Below, piece by piece: positions 1-8,424 of a stretch of 64,000 bases of DNA. Numbering within the stretch: the first letter of the stretch is position 1; every line of letters begins with the position of its first letter. Source of the DNA: Acetobacteraceae bacterium AT-5844 (GTDB lineage: Bacteria; Pseudomonadota; Alphaproteobacteria; Acetobacterales; Acetobacteraceae); the NCBI GenBank assembly GCA_000245075.1, contig JH599974.1, positions 110,000 to 173,999 of the forward strand, in the 5' to 3' direction. The notes under the pieces were generated by a model. The model was not told the DNA's origin, made no database searches, and saw nothing but the letters and a program-made list of their open reading frames with translations. Position numbers and translations under genes: made by a program.

Positions 1-731
1 ACGATCCCACCGTGACGGATCTTTCCAACCGCCTGCTGCCGCCTTCAGCCGGGCACTGGCTCGGTACCGATCATCTGGGGCGGGATGTCTTGTCGCGCCT
101 GCTGTGGGGCGCGCGTGCCTCCTTCGGTGCCGTGGCGGCCATTCTGGCGCTGGTGCTGGCGCTGGGTTGCCTCGTTGGTACGGCGGCCGGCATGGCGGGC
201 GGGATGATGGACGCGGTGCTGATGCGTATCTGCGATGCCTTCATGACAGTGCCGACGCTGGTGCTCGCCCTGTTCATGATCGGCGCGCTCGGAACGGGCC
301 TGACCAATGTCGTCATTGCCATCGCGCTCTCGCATTGGGCCTGGTATGCCCGGCTTGTGCGTGGGCTGACCTTGTCCCTCCGGCATCGCGATCATCTCGC
401 CGCGGCACGTATCGCCGGGCTATCGCGCTTCGCCATCATCCGGCGGCATGTATTGCCGGTGATCGCTGGCCAGCTCGCGGTGTTGGCGAGCCTCGATCTC
501 GGCCATTGGATGCTGCATGTGGCGGGGCTCTCCTTCCTGGGCCTCGGGCTCGCCGCGCCCGCGCCGGAATGGGGCATCATGATCAACGACGCGCGGCCAT
601 TCTTCAGGACGGCGCCCATGCTGGTGGTGCTGCCCGGCGCCGCCATCCTGTTAACAGTGCTGGCCTTTAACCTGCTGGGCGATGCGCTGCGGGACCGGCT
701 GGACCCCTCTCTGCACAGCCAGGCACATTGA
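1..731 (+). CDS. ABC transporter permease, dipeptide/nickel type (DppC/NikC-like), 5' end missing
   Basis: Inner-membrane permease of a peptide/nickel/opine ABC importer. The N-terminal motif LGTDHLGRDVLSRLLWGAR is the DppC/NikC signature that normally follows the first membrane helix, so the true start lies before the window. The reading frame is open to base 3, and the GTG at 12 is probably internal. Several hydrophobic helices follow, and the EAA-type loop that contacts the ATPase lies around AAARIAGLSRFAIIRRHVLP. The stop overlaps the start of the next ATPase gene (TGATG), so this is one operon with the two ATPases. No binding protein is adjacent in the window. The substrate (nickel, di/oligopeptide or opine) cannot be told from sequence. 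Confidence 0.9.
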   Translation, partial: DPTVTDLSNRLLPPSAGHWLGTDHLGRDVLSRLLWGARASFGAVAAILALVLALGCLVGTAAGMAGGMMDAVLMRICDAFMTVPTLVLALFMIGALGTGLTNVVIAIALSHWAWYARLVRGLTLSLRHRDHLAAARIAGLSRFAIIRRHVLPVIAGQLAVLASLDLGHWMLHVAGLSFLGLGLAAPAPEWGIMINDARPFFRTAPMLVVLPGAAILLTVLAFNLLGDALRDRLDPSLHSQAH

Positions 732-1522
732 TGGCGGAGCCCATGCGCGGCCTTTCAGTCACCGGCCTGTGCCTGAGGGCAGGGACGAAGTCCCTGGTGC
801 GGGATGTGAGCTTTACCGTGGCACCGGGACAAGTGCTGGGCCTGGTGGGAACAAGCGGCAGTGGCAAGAGCCTGACAGTGATGTCACTGCTGGGCCTGTT
901 GCCTGCCGATGTACAGCAGACAGGGGGCGAGGTGCGGCTTGACGGGCGCAGGCTCGACCCTGCCAACCTGTCCGCCATCAGGGGCCGGGCGCTCGGTTTC
1001 GTGCAACAGGCGCCACGGGGCGGGTTCAATCCTCTTGTGACTATCGGCCGCCACTTCCGCGAAACTCTGGCATGCGACGGGGTGCGCGGGGCGGCGGCCG
1101 AGGCCCGCATGCTGAGCCTGTTGGCGGAGGTCGGCTTCGCGGCCCCGGAGCGCCTGCCGGATCTCTACCCGTCGCAGCTGAGTGGCGGCATGCTGCAGCG
1201 GGCCATGCTGGCCCTGGCCCTGTCCAGGGAGCCGGATTTCCTGTTGGCGGATGAGCCTACCACGGATCTGGACCTGGTCGTGCAGCAGCAGATCCTGGAT
1301 CTTTTGGAGAGGCTGGTCGCGCGGCGTCGCCTCGGGCTGTTGCTGGTGACGCATGATCTTTCCGTCATCGCCCGGCTGGCCGACCATGTGGCCGTGATGG
1401 ATGGGGGCAGCATCGTCGAGGAGCAGCCCGTGGCCGGGCTTTTCGCAGAGCCCAGGCATTCGCGTACCCAGGCGCTGCTGCGCGCCCATTTCGCGTTGTA
1501 TGGCGAGGCCCAGCTGCCATGA
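731..1522 (+). CDS. ABC transporter ATP-binding protein, DppD/NikD-like
   Basis: First of two ATPase subunits powering the importer whose permease lies just upstream. Walker A is GTSGSGKS, the signature motif is LSGGMLQR, Walker B is DFLLADEPTTDLD, and the H-loop is LLVTHDLSVI. The ATG at 731 overlaps the permease stop by one base; a TTG three bases earlier is an alternative start. At 263 residues it is shorter than the usual 320-330 residues of DppD because it lacks the C-terminal oligopeptide-transporter extension. That size is typical of NikD-type proteins. It overlaps the next gene by four bases (ATGA). Confidence 0.92.
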   Translation: MAEPMRGLSVTGLCLRAGTKSLVRDVSFTVAPGQVLGLVGTSGSGKSLTVMSLLGLLPADVQQTGGEVRLDGRRLDPANLSAIRGRALGFVQQAPRGGFNPLVTIGRHFRETLACDGVRGAAAEARMLSLLAEVGFAAPERLPDLYPSQLSGGMLQRAMLALALSREPDFLLADEPTTDLDLVVQQQILDLLERLVARRRLGLLLVTHDLSVIARLADHVAVMDGGSIVEEQPVAGLFAEPRHSRTQALLRAHFALYGEAQLP

Positions 1523-2316
1523 ACCTGCTGGAGCTGCGCGGCGTCTCGCATGCCTACCGGCAGGGCGGCCTGTTCGGGCGGCGCAGGCAGGTGCCGGTGC
1601 TGGAAGATGCCTCCTTGCGGATCGGTGCCGGCGAGTGCGTGGCGCTGCTCGGCCCTACCGGTTCCGGCAAGAGCACGCTCGGCCGCATCCTGCTAGGGTT
1701 GGAGGCTCCGGATCGCGGAGAAGTTCTCTATCGCGGCGCGCTGCTCAGGGACGGGCGCGGGCGCATGGCACCGGAGAGCCGGCGAGCGATCCAGGCGGTG
1801 TTCCAGGACCCGTATGGCGCGACGAGCGCGCGGTTCTCCGTGTTGGATGTCGTGGCGGAGACGCTGTGGCCGTTGCGGCTGCCGGCGGCAGCGTTGCGGG
1901 AGCGGGTGGCGGGATTATTGGACGATGTGGGGCTGGAGCCACCCATGATGGACCGGCTCGCGCATCGGCTCAGCGGAGGGCAGTTGCAGCGGGTGTGCAT
2001 CGCGCGGGCCCTGGCACCGGGACCCCGGCTCATCGTCCTCGACGAAGCCGTCAACAGCCTCGATATGGAAACCCAGGCTCGTATCTTATCGCTGTTAGGG
2101 GCGCTGCGGCGGCGGAGCAGGGTGGCTTATCTCTTCATTACGCATGATCTGCGACTGATCCGGGGTTTTGCGGACCGTGTCTATGTCATGCAGGATCGCC
2201 GCCCGATTGAGGTAGACGACCCGCTGGGCGATGGGCCGGTGCCGCCTGTGATGGCCACCTTGCGCGCCGCTATCCTGCCGGCCCGGCCATTGCCGCGTGG
2301 GCAGCGTCTGGCGTGA
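1519..2316 (+). CDS. ABC transporter ATP-binding protein, DppF/NikE-like
   Basis: Second ATPase of the peptide/nickel-type importer. It has Walker A LGPTGSGKST, the Q-loop FQDPYGATSAR, the signature LSGGQLQRVCIARAL, Walker B LIVLDEAVNSLD and the H-loop FITHDL. The start overlaps the upstream ATPase stop by four bases, which implies translational coupling. It is 265 residues, as in NikE. It is the last gene of this operon; the LacI regulator gene begins 71 bases later. The LacI protein may control the transporter or the dehydrogenase cluster downstream, and the operator evidence favours the latter. Confidence 0.92.
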   Translation: MNLLELRGVSHAYRQGGLFGRRRQVPVLEDASLRIGAGECVALLGPTGSGKSTLGRILLGLEAPDRGEVLYRGALLRDGRGRMAPESRRAIQAVFQDPYGATSARFSVLDVVAETLWPLRLPAAALRERVAGLLDDVGLEPPMMDRLAHRLSGGQLQRVCIARALAPGPRLIVLDEAVNSLDMETQARILSLLGALRRRSRVAYLFITHDLRLIRGFADRVYVMQDRRPIEVDDPLGDGPVPPVMATLRAAILPARPLPRGQRLA

Positions 2317-2387
2317 CGGCCGTGCCGGGAGGTAGGGATACGGGCTGAAAAGGGATGGCCCGGATCCAGGGAGGATGCAAAGTACAT

Positions 2388-3488
2388 ATGCCGCAACGAC
2401 CGGCCCAACCGCCCGCCGCTGAGGCGGGGCGGCGCATTGCCACCGCACATGACGTCGCTCGCCTGGCTGGCGTATCGCAGTCAGCCGTCTCCCGGAGCTT
2501 CACCGAGGGGGCGAGCGTCTCCGCCGAAACGCGGCGCAAGGTGCTCGAGGCCGCGCGTCAACTCGGCTATCGGCCCAATCTGGTCGCGCGCTCGCTGATC
2601 ACGCGCCGCTCCTCCATCATCGGCGTGGCGATGGCCTATCTGGAGAACCAGTTCTACCCCAGTGTGCTTGAGGCGTTGTCCGACGCCTTCGGCCGCAGGG
2701 GCTACCAGATCATGCTGTTCAGGACCCGCCAGGGGGAAAGTTCCGACCCGATCCTGGAGGAAGTGCTGCGGCATAAGGTGGATGCGCTGGTCATGGCATC
2801 TGCCAGCCTTTCTTCCCGCTTCGATGTGGAATGCCAGCAGGCAGGGGTACCTGTGGTGCTGCTGAACCGCCGGACGGAAAGCGCCAGCATTTCCAGCGTG
2901 ACGACGGACAACCGGAGGGGGGCCGAGACGATCGCGGCATTTCTCGCTGCCGGTGGTCATCGGCGCTTTGCCTTTATGGCGGGGCTCGAGAATTCCTCTA
3001 CGAGCCAGGAACGCCAGGAAGGTTACGCGGCCTGGCTGAGGGCGCATGGCTTCAAGGAGCCGGCGCGCATTGCGGGCCATTACGACTTCGAGCGCGCTGC
3101 AGCGGCTACGCGGGCATTGCTGGCGGGACCGGAACGGCCGGACGCGCTATTCTGCGCCAATGATCACATGGCTCTGGCGGCCATCAACGTGGCGCGAGGC
3201 GAACTCGGCCTGGATGTGGGGCGAGAGATTTCCATCGTCGGCTTCGATAATGCCGGGCCTGGAGCCTGGCCGTTATTCGGGCTGACGACCTACGCCCAGC
3301 CGATCCAGGCCATGGTGGATCAAGTGGTTGCCATTACCTGCGAGAGGCTGGCGGATCCGGCCGCAGAGGCAGTGCGGAAGGTGATGCCGGGCAGTTTGGC
3401 GGTCCGTTCCTCAGCTCGCCCGCCGCCGACAGGTATAGTGCTTCGGCAAGGGCAGCAGATCTGGGAGCCTCCGCCCGAAGGGCCATGA
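2388..3488 (+). CDS. LacI-family transcriptional regulator
   Basis: DNA-binding sugar-responsive regulator. The N-terminal helix-turn-helix reads [18 protein letters not shown] and is followed by a hinge-helix region and a periplasmic-binding-protein-like effector domain (about residues 60-350). I chose the ATG at 2388 because AGGGAGG at 2368-2374 precedes it. An in-frame ATG at 2355 would add 11 residues but has no proper ribosome binding site. A perfect 20-bp palindrome lies 54 bases after its stop, before the next gene, with a one-mismatch copy before the gene at 5162. Both have the dyad shape LacI proteins bind, so this protein is the likely repressor of the HisD-like/SDR/permease cluster. 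The effector is unknown. Confidence 0.9.
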   Translation: MPQRPAQPPAAEAGRRIATAHDVARLAGVSQSAVSRSFTEGASVSAETRRKVLEAARQLGYRPNLVARSLITRRSSIIGVAMAYLENQFYPSVLEALSDAFGRRGYQIMLFRTRQGESSDPILEEVLRHKVDALVMASASLSSRFDVECQQAGVPVVLLNRRTESASISSVTTDNRRGAETIAAFLAAGGHRRFAFMAGLENSSTSQERQEGYAAWLRAHGFKEPARIAGHYDFERAAAATRALLAGPERPDALFCANDHMALAAINVARGELGLDVGREISIVGFDNAGPGAWPLFGLTTYAQPIQAMVDQVVAITCERLADPAAEAVRKVMPGSLAVRSSARPPPTGIVLRQGQQIWEPPPEGP

Positions 3489-3541
3489 TACCCCCCCCCG
3501 CCGATTTACAGCCGCCCATGGAAAGGCTAAAAAGCATTCGG

Positions 3542-3561
3542 TTTTGCATACGTATGCAAAA
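3542..3561. promoter_or_regulatory. Probable LacI-family operator (perfect 20-bp palindrome)
   Basis: TTTTGCATACGTATGCAAAA is its own reverse complement over all 20 bases and has the central CG typical of LacI/PurR-type operators. It lies between the LacI gene stop and the ribosome binding site of the HisD-like gene (ATG at 3587), where a bound repressor would block transcription. A close variant recurs at 4961-4977. Confidence 0.8.
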
Positions 3562-3586
3562 ACAAGCTAGGGAAGGAGCGAAGCTC

Positions 3587-4894
3587 ATGGCGAAGTGGTT
3601 GAAGCGCGGCTCTGATGTCGAAGCCATCAAGAGCGCCGACAAGCAGGTGCGCGACACGGTGGAGGGCATCCTCGCCGATATCGAAACGCGTGGCGACGCC
3701 GCCGTGCGCGAGCTTTCCGTCAAGTTCGACAAGTGGGACCGGGACGACTACCGCCTCTCGGACGCCGAGATCCGCGACTGCATGGCGCAGCTCACGGACC
3801 GGGATCTGAAGGACATCGAGTTCGCCCAGACCCAGGTGCGCAACTTCGCGCAGCACCAGCGTGATGCGCTGAAGGATATCGAGGTGGAGACGCTGCCGGG
3901 CGTTGTCCTCGGCCATAAGAACATTCCCGTGAACGCGGCTGGCTGCTACGTCCCCGGCGGTAAGTACCCACTGCTGGCCTCCGCGCACATGTCCGTCATT
4001 ACCGCGAAGGTGGCCGGCGTGCCGCGTGTCGTGACCTGCGCGCCGCCCTTCCAGGGCAAGCCGGCACCCGCGATCGTTGCTGCGCAGCACATGGCGGGCG
4101 CCGACGAGATCTATTGCTTGGGCGGCATCCAGGCGATCGGCGCGATGGCGCTGGGCACCCAGTCCATGAATCCGGTGGATATGCTGATCGGCCCCGGCAA
4201 CGCCTTCGTGGCAGAGGCCAAGCGGCAGCTCTTTGGCCGCGTGGGCATCGACCTTTTCGCCGGCCCCACCGAGACGCTGGTCATCGCTGACGAGACGGTG
4301 GATGGCGAGCTTTGCGCCACCGACCTTCTGGGCCAGGCCGAGCATGGCCCGGACTCCCCCGCGATCCTGCTGACGAATTCCGAAAAGCTGGCGCGTGACA
4401 CCATGGCCGAGGTGGAGCGGCTTCTGGCCATCCTGCCGACCGCTTCCATCGCCAGCAAGGCATGGGAGAAGTACGGGGAAGTGATCGTCGCCGACAGCGA
4501 GGAGGAGATGGTCGAGATCGCGGACCAGATCGCTTCCGAGCACGTGCAGGTGATGACGCGTGACCCGGACTATTTCCTGAAGAACATGACCAACTATGGC
4601 GCATTGTTCCTCGGCCCGCGTACCAACGTGGCTTATGGCGACAAGGCGATCGGCACCAACCACACGCTGCCGACCAAGAAGGCGGCGCGTTACACGGGGG
4701 GGCTGTGGGTTGGTAAGTTCCTGAAGACATGCACCTATCAGAAGGTCCTCACGGATGAAGCCTCGGTGATGGTGGGCGAATATTGCTCCCGCCTTTGCGC
4801 TCTCGAGGGCTTTGTGGGGCATGGTGAGCAGGCCAATATCCGTGTCCGCCGCTATGGCGGGAAGAATATTCCTTACGGCGCCGCGGCCGAATAA
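3587..4894 (+). CDS. Histidinol dehydrogenase family protein (HisD/HpsN-like)
   Basis: NAD- and metal-dependent dehydrogenase of the HisD superfamily, 435 residues, which in this family oxidises a primary alcohol to a carboxylate in two steps. The start is set by GGAAGGAG at 3571-3578. The HisD metal and catalytic residues are all visible: Gln250 and His253 (LGQAEHG), Glu318-His319 (ASEHV), Asp352 ([10 protein letters not shown]) and His412 (VGHGEQ). It sits in a LacI-regulated catabolic cluster with no other his gene, so histidine synthesis is unlikely. HpsN (sulfopropanediol 3-dehydrogenase) is a known catabolic paralogue with this look. The sulfonate substrate is only a possibility, because no sulfolactate lyase gene is in the window. 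Confidence 0.85.
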   Translation: MAKWLKRGSDVEAIKSADKQVRDTVEGILADIETRGDAAVRELSVKFDKWDRDDYRLSDAEIRDCMAQLTDRDLKDIEFAQTQVRNFAQHQRDALKDIEVETLPGVVLGHKNIPVNAAGCYVPGGKYPLLASAHMSVITAKVAGVPRVVTCAPPFQGKPAPAIVAAQHMAGADEIYCLGGIQAIGAMALGTQSMNPVDMLIGPGNAFVAEAKRQLFGRVGIDLFAGPTETLVIADETVDGELCATDLLGQAEHGPDSPAILLTNSEKLARDTMAEVERLLAILPTASIASKAWEKYGEVIVADSEEEMVEIADQIASEHVQVMTRDPDYFLKNMTNYGALFLGPRTNVAYGDKAIGTNHTLPTKKAARYTGGLWVGKFLKTCTYQKVLTDEASVMVGEYCSRLCALEGFVGHGEQANIRVRRYGGKNIPYGAAAE

Positions 4895-4903
4895 GCGTCT
4901 TCA

Positions 4904-4932
4904 CATCTGGCCGTCTACAAGGCGGCCAGATG
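4904..4932 (+). terminator. Stem-loop after the HisD-like gene
   Basis: CATCTGGCCG and CGGCCAGATG form a perfect 10-bp stem around a 9-base loop, starting ten bases after the stop codon and followed by a weak T-rich stretch. It would end or attenuate transcription before the second operator-like site, which suggests the genes from 5162 onwards have their own promoter. Confidence 0.6.
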
Positions 4933-4960
4933 ACCTTTATGTGCAGTGCAATGTCGCTTC

Positions 4961-4977
4961 TTGCATCCGTATGCATT
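4961..4977. promoter_or_regulatory. Second probable LacI-family operator
   Basis: TTGCATCCGTATGCATT matches the core TGCATACGTATGCA of the palindrome at 3542-3561 with one change (C for A at 4967). It sits in the 267-base gap before the dehydrogenase gene at 5162, after a terminator-like hairpin. Two matched sites in one cluster make chance similarity unlikely and point to one regulon. Confidence 0.7.
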
Positions 4978-5161
4978 CCGTGTAGTCTCTGACATGACCG
5001 CATAGCGGTCCAAAATGACCTGTCCTCGCTGTAGGAGCAGGAAGAACATCGCCCACCACTTGCTGGTGTCGAAGCGATGCGATGAACCATGGAGAAAACG
5101 TGATGCTACCCGTGACCGACGAATATCATTGGCAGAGCCGTTCCCAGGAAGGCGCGCGCCC

Positions 5162-6112
5162 ATGAGCGAGAAGATCGCCATCATCGGCACGGGGCTGGTT
5201 GGCAGTGGCTGGGCCATCGTTTTTGCCCGCAGCGGCTGCAAAGTCGCCCTGTATGACGCGGCCGAGGGCGCAGCTGAACGTGCGCGTGCCGTCATTGCGG
5301 ATCGGGTAGAGGAACTGGCTCGATACGGCCTCCTGAAGGATAAGCCCGCTGACGTCGTCGCCCGGGTCAGCGTGGCGCGGACGCTGGAGGAGGCCCTGCG
5401 GGGCGCAGCCTATGCCCAGGAAAGCGTGCTGGAGCGGGTGGACGTCAAGCGCAAGCTGTTTGCCGAAATCGATGCCGTCATTGGGCCCGATACGATGGTC
5501 GGCAGTTCGTCATCGGGCATTCCGGCCTCGCTCTACACGGACCACGTTGCTTGCCGCGCGCGCTGCCTCGTGGCGCATCCCGTGAACCCGCCCTATCTGG
5601 CGCCGGTAGTGGAGCTGGTGCCCGCGCCCTGGACCGCCAAGGAGACAGTGCAGGCTGTTCGTGCGCTGATGGAGCGCGTGGGGCAAGCGCCGGTGGAAGC
5701 GACGCGGGAGATCGAGGGATTCATCCTCAATCGCCTGCAGGGCGTATTGCTGATGGAGGCGTGGCGGCTCGTCGAGGACGGGCTGGTGAGCGCCAAGGAT
5801 CTGGACACGACCATGTCTCAGGGCCTTGGGCTGCGCTGGGCCTTCATGGGCCCATTCGAGACCATCGACCTGAATGCCCCTGGCGGCATCGCCGATTACT
5901 CACGCCGCCTTGGTCCGCTTTATCAGAGCATCGCCGCCTCAACGCAGGAACACCGCGTCTGGGACGAGGCGCTGATCGGCAAGTTGGAGGCGCAGAGGCG
6001 CGAGGAACTGCCTGCTGAGGACCTTGCGCAACGGCAGGCCTGGCGCGACCGGCGGCTTATGGCGCTCGCGCGCCATAAGCGGGATATGGAACAAGCCGAG
6101 TCCGAGCAGTAA
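5162..6112 (+). CDS. 3-hydroxyacyl-CoA dehydrogenase family protein (L-gulonate/carnitine dehydrogenase-like)
   Basis: NAD-dependent dehydrogenase oxidising a 3-hydroxy acid or its CoA ester. The Rossmann motif GTGLVGSG is at residues 9-16. The catalytic set of the family is present: Ser117/118 (SSSSGIP), His139 (AHPVNPP), Glu151 twelve residues later as in the His-Glu pair, and Asn190 (GFILNRLQ). At 316 residues it is the short type, as in L-gulonate 3-dehydrogenase, lambda-crystallin and carnitine dehydrogenase, not a fatty-acid FadB-type enzyme. AGGAAGG at 5146-5152 supports the ATG at 5162. It lies between the HisD-like gene and an SDR under a shared operator motif, so it probably takes part in the same pathway on a hydroxy acid. 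Confidence 0.85.
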   Translation: MSEKIAIIGTGLVGSGWAIVFARSGCKVALYDAAEGAAERARAVIADRVEELARYGLLKDKPADVVARVSVARTLEEALRGAAYAQESVLERVDVKRKLFAEIDAVIGPDTMVGSSSSGIPASLYTDHVACRARCLVAHPVNPPYLAPVVELVPAPWTAKETVQAVRALMERVGQAPVEATREIEGFILNRLQGVLLMEAWRLVEDGLVSAKDLDTTMSQGLGLRWAFMGPFETIDLNAPGGIADYSRRLGPLYQSIAASTQEHRVWDEALIGKLEAQRREELPAEDLAQRQAWRDRRLMALARHKRDMEQAESEQ

Positions 6113-6133
6113 CCAGCGACAGGATCTTCCTCC

Positions 6134-6913
6134 ATGTCTGAGACTGAACTGACGCTGCCCCGCACGCCGAGCTTTCGTCTCGATGGCCAGCGTGCGCTCG
6201 TGACTGGCGCGGGGAGGGGCATCGGCCTCGCCTGCGCCGCCGCCTTGGCGGAGGCCGGGGCAGAGGTGACGCTGCTTGCCCGCACCGCGACCGAAATTGA
6301 GCAGGGCGCCGCCGCTATTCGTGCCGCCGGCGGCAAGGCGGAGGCGCTTACTCTCGATGTCGGGGATCCGCTGTTGGTGGCGGAGACACTCGCAGCCCGC
6401 GAGCCTTATCATATCCTTGTCAACAATGCGGGCACCAATCGGCCGGCTCCTTTTACCGAGGTGACGGTGGAGGATTTCGATGCCGTTACCTCGCTGAACA
6501 TCCGCGCGGCGTTTTTCGTGGCGCAGGCTGTGGCGAAGCGTCTCATCGCGGCGGGCGAGGCCGGCTCCATCATTCACATGTCGTCCCAGATGGGGCATGT
6601 CGGCGGCGCGCGCCGTACCGTCTATTGCGCGACGAAGCATGCGATCGAAGGCCTGACCAAGGCGATGGCCATCGACCTCGCGCCGCACCGCATCCGCGTC
6701 AATTCCATTTGCCCGACATTCATCGAGACGCCGATGACCCGGCCGTTCTTTTCCGATCCTGCCTTCAAGGACAACGTCCTTAGCAAGATCAAGCTGGGCC
6801 GCGTCGGCCAGGTGGAAGACCTGATGGGGGCGGTGGTCTTCCTCGCCTCTGGTGCGTCTGCACTGATGACGGGCTCCTCGCTCGTCGTCGATGGCGGTTG
6901 GACGGCCGACTAA
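6134..6913 (+). CDS. Short-chain dehydrogenase/reductase (FabG/gluconate 5-dehydrogenase-like)
   Basis: Classical SDR of 259 residues. The cofactor motif TGAGRGIG is at residues 24-31, NNAG at 97-100, the catalytic Ser at about 151, and Tyr164-x3-Lys168 in YCATK. The C-terminal GSSLVVDGGW is typical of FabG-like and sugar-acid dehydrogenases. It starts 21 bases after the 3-hydroxyacid dehydrogenase gene, with AGGA nine bases before the ATG, so the two are cotranscribed. The context (LacI regulator, GntP-type permease, two other dehydrogenases) suggests a polyol or sugar-acid substrate rather than fatty acid synthesis. The substrate cannot be read from sequence. Confidence 0.88.
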   Translation: MSETELTLPRTPSFRLDGQRALVTGAGRGIGLACAAALAEAGAEVTLLARTATEIEQGAAAIRAAGGKAEALTLDVGDPLLVAETLAAREPYHILVNNAGTNRPAPFTEVTVEDFDAVTSLNIRAAFFVAQAVAKRLIAAGEAGSIIHMSSQMGHVGGARRTVYCATKHAIEGLTKAMAIDLAPHRIRVNSICPTFIETPMTRPFFSDPAFKDNVLSKIKLGRVGQVEDLMGAVVFLASGASALMTGSSLVVDGGWTAD

Positions 6914-6996
6914 CCGCTCCGCCCATCTTTCTCATTCAGTTTCGAAAATAGAGCGGCGGTGTCGCTGAGTGGCGACGCGTGCCAAGGAGGCTTGCC

Positions 6997-8382
6997 TTGA
7001 TCGGGATCCTAGCGATCATCCTCTCGCTGGCGGGGCTGATGTACTTCGCCTACCGCGGCGTCAACGTTCTGATACTCGCGCCCATCATGGCGGCTTCGGC
7101 GGTTCTGGTGGCGCAGGGTGGCCCTGTCATGGCCACCTATACGCAGATCTTCATGACCAGCCTTGGCCGTTATGTCGTTCTGTTCTTTCCGATCTTCATG
7201 CTTGGCGCGATCTTCGGCAAGCTGATGGCCGATAGCGGCGCCTCGACAACAATCGCGCACAGCATCATCCAGCGTCTCGGTGCGAAGCACGCCATCACGG
7301 CTGTCACGCTGGCCTGCGCTCTGCTGACCTTCGGCGGCGTCTCGCTCTTTGTGGTGGCTTTCGCCATCTATCCTATCGCCGCCGCGCTGTTCCGCGAGGC
7401 GGGCATTCCGAAGCGCCTGATTGCCGGCGCCATTGCACTCGGCAGCTTCACTTTCACCATGACGGCCATTCCCGGCACGCCTGCCATTCAGAATGCCATC
7501 CCCACACGCTTCTTCGGTACCACGACCTTTGCGGCTCCGGGCCTTGGTATGATCGCGGCGGTCGTCATGTTCGCCGGCGGCATTGCATGGCTAACTCATC
7601 GCCATCGGCAGGCAGCCCTGGCCGGCGAAGGCTATGGCAATCACAATGACAACCTGCAGAGCTTTGATGAAGGCGAGCGCCCGGGCTTCATGCTTGCCCT
7701 GCTGCCGATCGTGGTGGTCATTGGCCTCAACGCGGTGTTCTCGCTCATCGTCTTCCCCGGCATGGATCTGAGCTATCTGTCGCAGCAGATCTACGGCAAC
7801 GTGTCGCCCAGTACCGTGATCGGCACCTGGTCGCTGATCATTTCGCTGGTCTGCGCCATCCTGACGGTTTTGCTTGTCCACCGCCGGTATCTGCGTGATG
7901 CCCAGAAGACGTTGAACGAAGGCACGATGGGTTCGCTCCTGCCCATCTTCAACACGGCGAGCGAAGTGGGCTATGGCGCCGTCATCGCGTCTCTCGCGGC
8001 CTTCACCGTCATTCGCGATGCCGTGCTGTCCATTGCTCCGGATAATCCGACCGTGTCCCTCGCTATCGCGGTGAACGCATTGGCGGGCATCACCGGTTCC
8101 TCCTCCGGCGGCCTTTCTATCGCGCTGGATACGCTGGGCGCGACATATCTGGAGCGCGCGACGGCGCTGGGCATCAGCCCGGATCTGCTGCATCGTGTGG
8201 CGACCATCGCTTCCGGCGGCTTCGACAGCTTGCCTCACAATGGCGCCGTGATTTCTTTGCTGGCCATCACCGGCCTGACGCACCGCAGTTCCTATAAGGA
8301 TATTTTCGTGGTGAATCTCGTCGTCCCCGTCTTCGCGGGTGTGGTGGTAGTCATCCTGGGTTCGATGTTCGGCAGCTTCTGA
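6997..8382 (+). CDS. GntP-family organic/sugar acid permease
   Basis: Multi-helix inner-membrane transporter of about 461 residues with the GntP-type pattern. Early helices flank a FPIFMLGAIFGK stretch, there is a conserved TFGGVSLFVV segment and a TAIPGTPAIQN loop, and the C-terminal half carries GITGSSSGGLSIALD. Family members carry gluconate and related hydroxy acids with protons. I prefer the TTG start at 6997 because AAGGAGG (6984-6990) sits six bases before it. A GTG at 6979 overlaps that site and would include it in the coding region. It closes the LacI-regulated cluster and is the obvious uptake step for its substrate. Confidence 0.85.
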   Translation: MIGILAIILSLAGLMYFAYRGVNVLILAPIMAASAVLVAQGGPVMATYTQIFMTSLGRYVVLFFPIFMLGAIFGKLMADSGASTTIAHSIIQRLGAKHAITAVTLACALLTFGGVSLFVVAFAIYPIAAALFREAGIPKRLIAGAIALGSFTFTMTAIPGTPAIQNAIPTRFFGTTTFAAPGLGMIAAVVMFAGGIAWLTHRHRQAALAGEGYGNHNDNLQSFDEGERPGFMLALLPIVVVIGLNAVFSLIVFPGMDLSYLSQQIYGNVSPSTVIGTWSLIISLVCAILTVLLVHRRYLRDAQKTLNEGTMGSLLPIFNTASEVGYGAVIASLAAFTVIRDAVLSIAPDNPTVSLAIAVNALAGITGSSSGGLSIALDTLGATYLERATALGISPDLLHRVATIASGGFDSLPHNGAVISLLAITGLTHRSSYKDIFVVNLVVPVFAGVVVVILGSMFGSF

Positions 8383-8389
8383 CGACGAT

Positions 8390-8418
8390 CGGCGCGTCTT
8401 CGCACAGGAGGCGCGCCG
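8390..8418. terminator. Hairpin between convergent permease and trkH genes
   Basis: CGGCGCG (8390-8396) and CGCGCCG (8412-8418) pair across a 15-base loop in the 42-base gap between two converging genes. There is no clear T tract, so a terminator role is tentative. Confidence 0.4.
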
Positions 8419-8424
8419 TCCCGT

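Noticed and set aside
2355-2387. Earlier start for the LacI gene at 2355
   Set aside because: No ribosome binding site at proper distance, and the added residues (ARIQGGCKVH) do not belong to the family start.
3527-4822. Long minus-strand open frame opposite the HisD-like gene (431 residues)
   Set aside because: His/Arg/Gly-rich product without motifs, antisense to a gene whose catalytic residues all fit. It arises from high GC content.
3587-4894. Calling the HisD-like gene a histidine biosynthesis hisD
   Set aside because: No his genes nearby, LacI-type regulation and catabolic neighbours argue for a paralogue.
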